A stretch of 64,000 nucleotides of DNA from Acheta domesticus (lineage: Eukaryota; Arthropoda; Insecta; Orthoptera; Gryllidae). The position numbers were made by a program, and so were the translations under genes. The stretch lies in assembly GCA_031308135.1 (NCBI GenBank), contig JAHLJT010000631.1, forward strand, positions 171,423,612 to 171,487,611. The letters run 5' to 3'. Shown piece by piece: positions 58,254 to 64,000 of this stretch (the first letter of the stretch is position 1; every line of letters begins with the position of its first letter). Below the pieces are notes generated by a model. That model searched no databases and was not told the origin of the DNA. It saw only the letters and a list, made by a program, of their open reading frames with translations.

Positions 58254-58511
58254 TCAGGATTCCACTTCTATGTATTCTTGTATTAGGGCAGCAACGTCTT
58301 CCGCAGCGTCATTAAATTCAGATTCTTCCATACCTTCCCCAACGTAATGATGTACGAAAGCTCGCTTTTTGTACAATATTTTATATTTTTTTAACAAGCG
58401 TGACCAAGCTTCTTTAATTATTGTGTTGTTACACAACATACATGCAGCTCGTGCAGTCGGTGCCATATCTCCTCCAGGTATACATATCGGGGGCTGATTA
58501 CTAATCGCCGT
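58254..58511 (-). CDS. Alpha-tubulin last exon
   Basis: Acceptor TTGCTGCAG, then TAISNQPPICIPGGDMAPTA and onward to a TGA at 58256-58254. The intron between the two exons is only 78 bp. A polyadenylation signal follows about 60 bases after the stop. Confidence 0.93.
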   Translation of the reverse strand, partial: TAISNQPPICIPGGDMAPTARAACMLCNNTIIKEAWSRLLKKYKILYKKRAFVHHYVGEGMEESEFNDAAEDVAALIQEYIEVES

Positions 58512-58946
58512 CTGCAGCAACATGTAAAAAGGTTAATATTATACATTTCTTCGTATAAATTAAATTTTGGAATTTTGGTAAGTACTCACTTTAAATCCTG
58601 TGGGACTCCATTCAACAAATCTTATTGATCTGTCTGATCTTATCGCTTGTATGGAATTATTAACGTCTGTGGGGACAACATCTCCACGGAAATACATACA
58701 GCATGATAAAAATTTTCCCTTTCTAATATCACATTTCACCATCTGATTGGAAGGACGAAAGCAATCAGCAGCAAGTTGACTGGTTGTTGTCATTTCATGT
58801 GAACTTTTGCCTTTTCCAACAAGTGGAGCATATGACATTACAGGGAAATGTATTCTTGGATAAGGTAGTAAATTCGTTTGGAATTCTGATACTGATGTGT
58901 TCTGCGGTCCTTCAAAACGGAAGGTAATTGTGGCAGCCGAGATCAC
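58254..58946 (-). CDS. Divergent alpha-tubulin, C-terminal two exons (partial)
   Basis: Alpha-tubulin pairs with beta-tubulin to form microtubules. The two exons join in phase 0 and cover roughly residue 235 to the end. Landmarks are EFQTNLLPYPRIHFPVMSYA, then NQMVKCDIRKGKFLSCCMYF, RGDVVPTDVN, VEWSPTGFK, PGGD, ACMLCNNTIIKEAWSRL and KRAFVHHYVGEGMEESEF. The glutamate in the SEFQTN stretch sits where alpha-tubulin carries E254, which hydrolyses the GTP of the neighbouring beta subunit, so that function looks kept. It differs from canonical alpha-tubulin at many positions and ends soon after AALIQEYIEVES, without the long acidic tail and final tyrosine. That suggests a specialised isotype, as in divergent germline tubulins of insects. 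The 5' exons are not visible; the intron upstream of 58946 is at least 2.4 kb, up to the gap. Confidence 0.93.
58590..58946 (-). CDS. Alpha-tubulin penultimate exon
   Basis: Acceptor CTTAG, first codons VISAATITFRFEG, donor GTGAGT directly after SPTGFK. 119 codons without a break. A long upstream intron is implied because the preceding exon (normally ending near the RLIGQ motif) is not in the adjacent sequence. Confidence 0.93.
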
Positions 58947-59517
58947 CTAAGAAAGCAATGAAACATGAAATAATTGGCTAAAATAAACTATTAAAGAAAA
59001 AATATATTACCTAAAATTCTAAACCCATATTAAAATAAAAACTGACTGTTAATTCTCAAACATTAAAATGAAAATTTGGTAATTTGTTAGAAAAAAATAC
59101 AGAATTTGCCCCTTTCGTAGTGGATAAGTGTGATGTTCTTCTTCAGAGCTTAAAAAAAATCACTGGCGGACGGTGAGTTGTGATTTAGGAGGGGCGGCAC
59201 GGCATGTATGTCCGAATTATCACATGCATTTTACCTCTTCAAAATATTTCTTGAACGAGGAAAACTATGACATGCAAAGTACAACCGATTTGCATATATC
59301 GGATTTTTAATCCTAGTCTAAAACAACTTTTACGTTGATAAAGGAAGATACAATTGTGCTCACTCGAAAATAAAAGTTTTCTTTACTATTTCCAGCAAAT
59401 AACAGTAATTAATGAAATTAGTTGAAAGGGTACGTATTCTTAGCTTAGTTAATTGGCGCGGACGCAGTCGAACAAATCTTTTACTATACTACAATTTATT
59501 CATCTCTGCCTCTGGCA

Positions 59518-59625
59518 CGAACAGCTGTTTCATCCAATTGGAACCTTATATGTCGCTACAATAACGTCACAATGGTGACGTTCAAGCTTCCGATTGGATG
59601 AAATTATCAACAGCTAATTCATGCC
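59518..59625. mobile_element. Short palindromic MITE
   Basis: AGCTGTTTCATCCAATTGGA at the left is complementary to TCCGATTGGATGAA..CAGCT at the right. About 105 bp. Related to 35400-35510. Confidence 0.6.
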
Positions 59626-59869
59626 AAAGGCAGATTTGAATGAATTGCAGTTTATAACAGCAGACCCACAAACATTGCTCAGTTGTGGGAATATTACTCG
59701 TATTAAGAGCAATCCTCCATAAGGGGAGATCGTTGCCCACCCAGGGATTCTCAGAATTTATTATGTATAACAGCAGCAGCTCCCTCCACTCATCTCCCAC
59801 TACCCTCACTCTTCCTCAAGCTTCCAAGCACGGCAGTCTCTAGTAACTCTCTGTCTCTGTCTAGAGATG

Positions 59870-60236
59870 GCCGTGTTCCAAGCAATGTCCAGGGACTTTT
59901 TATTTATTTATTTATTTTATTTATTTGTCAAAAAAACAGTAAAAACTGTATATGAAATTTATCTGCACACATTTTCTTGAGGGCCAGAATTTTATTTTAA
60001 AAAAAACGAAAAAATGAATTTAGAAAATAATTATTTTAGAAAAATAAAGATATTTGAAAAATATTTTTTCCCCGAGTTATAGAAAATCAATTTCAACTGT
60101 AAATGAACTACAAGCAAAAGGAGTGCTCAACAAAACGTGCGCACAGTGAAGCTACATTTACGTCCAGAAGCAAAACAAGGGGCCATCTCAGCATTTGCTC
60201 AATGGATCAGGGAAACTGGACAAAAACCTGATCGAG
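59870..60236 (+). repeat. Dispersed repeat family D, copy 1
   Basis: AACAGTAAAAACTGTAT, CATTTTCTTGAG and the string CTCAGCATTTGCTCAATGGA then CTGGACAAAAACCTGATCGA are shared in order with 63500-63850. Family C copy 3 follows at its right end. Confidence 0.7.
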
Positions 60237-60437
60237 ACTGTCTTCATGATGGAATATCTCACGGCATTTCGCGTCTCTCTCGGTCGTGCCGCTAGGTATC
60301 GCATGATAGCCAGCATTGCTCGATACGGTCGTGATCATGGAAGAACTAGCGGCGCGACCGAGAAAGACGCGAAATGCCGAGAGATATTCCATTGTGAAGA
60401 CAGGCCCCCACGCGCCAAGAAATAAAACTCAAGTATA
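60237..60437. mobile_element. Palindromic MITE family C, copy 3
   Basis: Arms TGGAATATCTCACGGCATTT and its near-perfect complement, with GGTCGTGCCGCTAG and the right outer end GCGCCAAGAAATAAAACTC. The overlapping opposed frames are products of the palindrome. Confidence 0.8.
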
Positions 60438-61344
60438 ATTTGCAGCAGGTTAAGTAACGTGTCGTCACTTGAACCTAGTGAGACTCCTCGGCGCGCTATC
60501 TAGTGATTCCTCTTGATTTAAGAAGCGGCAATAAATACTTAATATGCAAAGAATGCACTTAATAACAAATTCAAGTCACAAAGAACGTTTTTCTCCAAAA
60601 GGTCCATGTACTACAGGTTTGGTGAAGATATTATTGACTTATGTTTAGGCACCTAATCATTACAAAATGCCAAATAATCAACCAACTATATTGTATAAAA
60701 GTCATATAATCATCAAGAAAAACATTGAAGGCCGGAACTGTGTCCTATGAACTAAATTTATATACATTTTCAATTAAACAAGTAACCACCCTCAGCCCTG
60801 AAGAGGAGGATGAATTAAATTAACAAAATGTTGATTTATACAAATAAGATATCCATGATATTGCTGAATTTCCAGGTTTACTGAATAATTTGAATCCATT
60901 AGGATATCACTCCATCATAACTTCTAGGTTCTGTCAGCACTCAAAATATTTAATATTAAATTTATAAAATTTGTGGAGCATTATATAGGATGACCAGATT
61001 TTTTATGACATAAAACAGAACATTTCTTAAATGTGGCAGGAAAAAACGGGACAAAACAGGACATGAGCTTACAAAGAAAATGTGTGACTGCAGTTATTCA
61101 TGGAGACAAGTACAAATTTCTTTTTATATGTAAAAAGGCATATTTTGACACATTTTAAACCCAACTTATGAACAACCTGCAGAACATGAACTTCTAGCTT
61201 CTCATTTAGGAACATCACCATGAACTTTGTACTTATCAAAAGATTTGATAACTTGCAAGAGATTGGAATTATTTATTACCAGGTTGTAGAATTCCTTAGA
61301 GCTCAGGTCTTGAAAGTGAGTTTTTAAAATTACCATTGGTTAAA
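60438..61344. other. Intergenic or tubulin intron, nothing recognised
   Basis: No exon of alpha-tubulin and no known repeat was recognised up to the assembly gap. Confidence 0.5.
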
Positions 61345-62344
61345 NNNNNNNNNNNNNNNNNNNNNNNNNNNNNNNNNNNNNNNNNNNNNNNNNNNNNNNN
61401 NNNNNNNNNNNNNNNNNNNNNNNNNNNNNNNNNNNNNNNNNNNNNNNNNNNNNNNNNNNNNNNNNNNNNNNNNNNNNNNNNNNNNNNNNNNNNNNNNNNN
61501 NNNNNNNNNNNNNNNNNNNNNNNNNNNNNNNNNNNNNNNNNNNNNNNNNNNNNNNNNNNNNNNNNNNNNNNNNNNNNNNNNNNNNNNNNNNNNNNNNNNN
61601 NNNNNNNNNNNNNNNNNNNNNNNNNNNNNNNNNNNNNNNNNNNNNNNNNNNNNNNNNNNNNNNNNNNNNNNNNNNNNNNNNNNNNNNNNNNNNNNNNNNN
61701 NNNNNNNNNNNNNNNNNNNNNNNNNNNNNNNNNNNNNNNNNNNNNNNNNNNNNNNNNNNNNNNNNNNNNNNNNNNNNNNNNNNNNNNNNNNNNNNNNNNN
61801 NNNNNNNNNNNNNNNNNNNNNNNNNNNNNNNNNNNNNNNNNNNNNNNNNNNNNNNNNNNNNNNNNNNNNNNNNNNNNNNNNNNNNNNNNNNNNNNNNNNN
61901 NNNNNNNNNNNNNNNNNNNNNNNNNNNNNNNNNNNNNNNNNNNNNNNNNNNNNNNNNNNNNNNNNNNNNNNNNNNNNNNNNNNNNNNNNNNNNNNNNNNN
62001 NNNNNNNNNNNNNNNNNNNNNNNNNNNNNNNNNNNNNNNNNNNNNNNNNNNNNNNNNNNNNNNNNNNNNNNNNNNNNNNNNNNNNNNNNNNNNNNNNNNN
62101 NNNNNNNNNNNNNNNNNNNNNNNNNNNNNNNNNNNNNNNNNNNNNNNNNNNNNNNNNNNNNNNNNNNNNNNNNNNNNNNNNNNNNNNNNNNNNNNNNNNN
62201 NNNNNNNNNNNNNNNNNNNNNNNNNNNNNNNNNNNNNNNNNNNNNNNNNNNNNNNNNNNNNNNNNNNNNNNNNNNNNNNNNNNNNNNNNNNNNNNNNNNN
62301 NNNNNNNNNNNNNNNNNNNNNNNNNNNNNNNNNNNNNNNNNNNN
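61345..62344. other. Assembly gap
   Basis: Exactly 1,000 N, so probably a placeholder whose real length is unknown. It may hide tubulin exons and the rest of the LINE fragment to its right. Confidence 0.99.
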
Positions 62345-62509
62345 CAGGTGGTCAGCAAATGTCAGGCGCGTGTCAATCATGAGACCAAGGTATTTGATCG
62401 ACGGCTGTGATGTAATACGGTGGTCTCCAAGCTTGAGAGTAATGGTTTCTCTCCTTTCCCTGCTAGTATCCACGATAACCTCAGTCTTGTGCTCAGCTAA
62501 CTGTGCCAT
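62345..62509 (-). pseudogene. LINE reverse transcriptase fragment (R1/Jockey-like)
   Basis: Open on the minus strand into the gap: LAEHKTEVIVDTSRERRETI, then TSQPSIKYLGLMIDTRLTF-ADHL. The LAEHKTE and KYLGLMID-RL-F boxes belong to the reverse transcriptase of arthropod non-LTR elements. The upstream end is cut by the family B repeat. Confidence 0.8.
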
Positions 62510-63000
62510 TCCACATCAAATCAAACAAGAGTTGACACGACTTTTTTTAAACTGTACGATACATTTTTTCTTAAATCTGGACATCAAAAAGGAGAAACGT
62601 GTTTCTTTATTTGCCTAAAAATTGATTATTTGTGTAGTTATGCCTATATTTAATTTTGGAATTTACAGGTACTTCACAAAATAAGATCAATTGTTGCTCC
62701 AAATGTACCGACTATAACAATTTCTGGTTTGTTTAATTTAATACTTTGACGTGTGTATTTTATTCCTTCGAAAATACATTTTTCAAAAAATATTTTTTTC
62801 ATTTTAAAAATGTATTTTTTTCGAAAAAAGTAAAATTTCTATATAAACTTGATGAGATAAAAAATTGAAAAAAATCCGTACTGGCGTGTTCCTTGTTCAA
62901 TTTTCTATGAAATACAACAAGAAAAAAAGTGAGCACTCCACACATACAGTTCTGAAAAAATCAATTGTAAGTCATAGAGGAGAGATATACTAGAGTGCGC
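62500..63000 (+). repeat. Family B repeat, separate copy
   Basis: Starts TGTGCCATTCCACATCAAAT and shares AGTTGACACGAC, a GGACATCAAAAA block and the end TCAATTGTAAGTC with the copies at 4.5-6.1 kb (opposite orientation). Confidence 0.75.
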
Positions 63001-63499
63001 ACCGAGCTGCGCAGAAGGCCCGGCCGGGTATCAACATCTCTCGCGCCAGTGTCACGTGACTTTGGGACAGCTAGGTGGCATCTACAAGAAAACTCGTCTC
63101 GCATTAAATGATTTTATTTTTATACGTACGTAAGATGTTTCATTCCAGCGTTTTTTTCTCATTTATTAATCAACCCTAAAAATGTTGTTTATAGCAGAAA
63201 AGTGAATTTAAGTTTTTCTGCTCTATTAGCTCAAGTACATGAAAATTCCGATTTTTGTCAAACTTGTCACTTTCAACCGCATACTCTACTAAACCTGTTT
63301 TACAAGTACAATTACATAGGTCTATAAATAAAAAATATTTGTAAAATTAACTCCATGGGATGCATTAATCCAAATTTCTGTTATTACTCAATGTTAGGCA
63401 TTCTACTATTGAAGATCCACATCAGTGACATTTATAATAGCAAGTTATCAAAATGATATTTCAAGGATTTATAGAGGGAAAAAAGGCTTTTACCTTTGA

Positions 63500-63850
63500 T
63501 TTATTTAGTCAAAAACAGTAAAAACTGTATGTGATATATGGGGAAAAGTTCCATCTGCACTCATTTTCTTGAGCTTCAAAAGCTATATTTTAACTATAAC
63601 ATTTGACATTTTCCCTCCCAAGTTATATAAAACCTATTTGCATCGATAAACAAACTGCATGTTTTATTTTTTTCTTTGTATTACTAACAACAGTAACATG
63701 CCACTGGCTTTACTCCTACCACTAGTAGCAAGTAAGCTCAAGAAAACACGGGCGTATTGAAGCTACATTTATATCCAAAAGCAAAACAAGGGGACATCTC
63801 AGCATTTGCTCAATGGATCAGGAAAACTGGACAAAAACCTGATCGAAATG
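63500..63850 (+). repeat. Dispersed repeat family D, copy 2
   Basis: Same blocks as 59870-60236, ending CTGGACAAAAACCTGATCGA, then unrelated sequence. Here family C is absent at the same point, so copy 1 shows the insertion. Confidence 0.7.
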
Positions 63851-64000
63851 AGGGTCTTTGACCTGGAAGGTAAAGTACATATTCTTCAAAGAATTTACTA
63901 ATAAAAATCAACTACAATCATACAAATTACTAACTCTAACATACTATAAACACAACTTACACCAGTAAATACACATAGGATTAATGTCATCTAAATAAAA

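Noticed and set aside
61330..62509. Open frames of over 340 codons
   Set aside because: They consist almost entirely of the N gap. Only the real sequence at 62345-62509 was used, as a LINE fragment.

Overview
The window is nuclear DNA from an animal, most likely an insect and probably not a higher fly. It is AT-rich, its genes are split into short exons by introns of up to about 19 kb, and it is packed with mobile elements typical of arthropods: mariner, pogo-like, piggyBac, Harbinger-like, several non-LTR retrotransposons, tRNA-derived SINEs, Penelope-type hammerhead repeats and long foldback repeats. No species can be named from the sequence. A run of exactly 1,000 N (61345-62344) is a scaffold gap.

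Two protein-coding genes are supported, both on the minus strand and arranged head to tail. The first is a coronin of the CORO2 type (an actin-binding WD40 protein). Its exons run from about 57.5 kb down to 16.3 kb, probably with one more at 11.2 kb. Exons 2 to 9 join without a break in frame, and every junction has GT-AG signals. Three candidate first coding exons (57470, 54778 and 53948 ends) all finish in phase 0 and could each splice to the shared exon at 53163. The C-terminal coiled-coil exon expected for a coronin was not found. It is either left of the window or the gene ends differently.

The second gene is a divergent alpha-tubulin whose last two exons (58946-58590 and 58511-58254) lie about 0.7 kb upstream of the coronin promoter region. 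Its earlier exons are not visible in the remaining 5 kb, part of which is the gap. It lacks the usual long acidic tail ending in tyrosine.

The rest is intron or intergenic repeat sequence. 0-11 kb: a tandem pair of about 690-bp repeats, a 5S-like sequence inside a terminal-inverted-repeat element, a small palindromic element and a Harbinger-like element inside a foldback repeat. 11-27.5 kb: the 3' part of coronin, with introns holding foldback copies, a CACTG-ended element with tRNA-like modules, a piggyBac MITE and a hammerhead repeat. 27.8-46.4 kb: one 18.6-kb coronin intron holding a decayed LINE, a mariner with a nested element, a pogo-like element, SINEs and a 2.7-kb giant inverted repeat. 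46.6-52.4 kb: an intron holding an R2/R4-like LINE split by a TA-flanked insertion, plus a fresh hammerhead repeat with a perfect 13-bp target duplication. 59-64 kb: dispersed repeats, a LINE fragment and the gap.

The most unusual structure is the set of three inverted-repeat units with hammerhead-ribozyme-like cores, two of which sit between clear target-site duplications.
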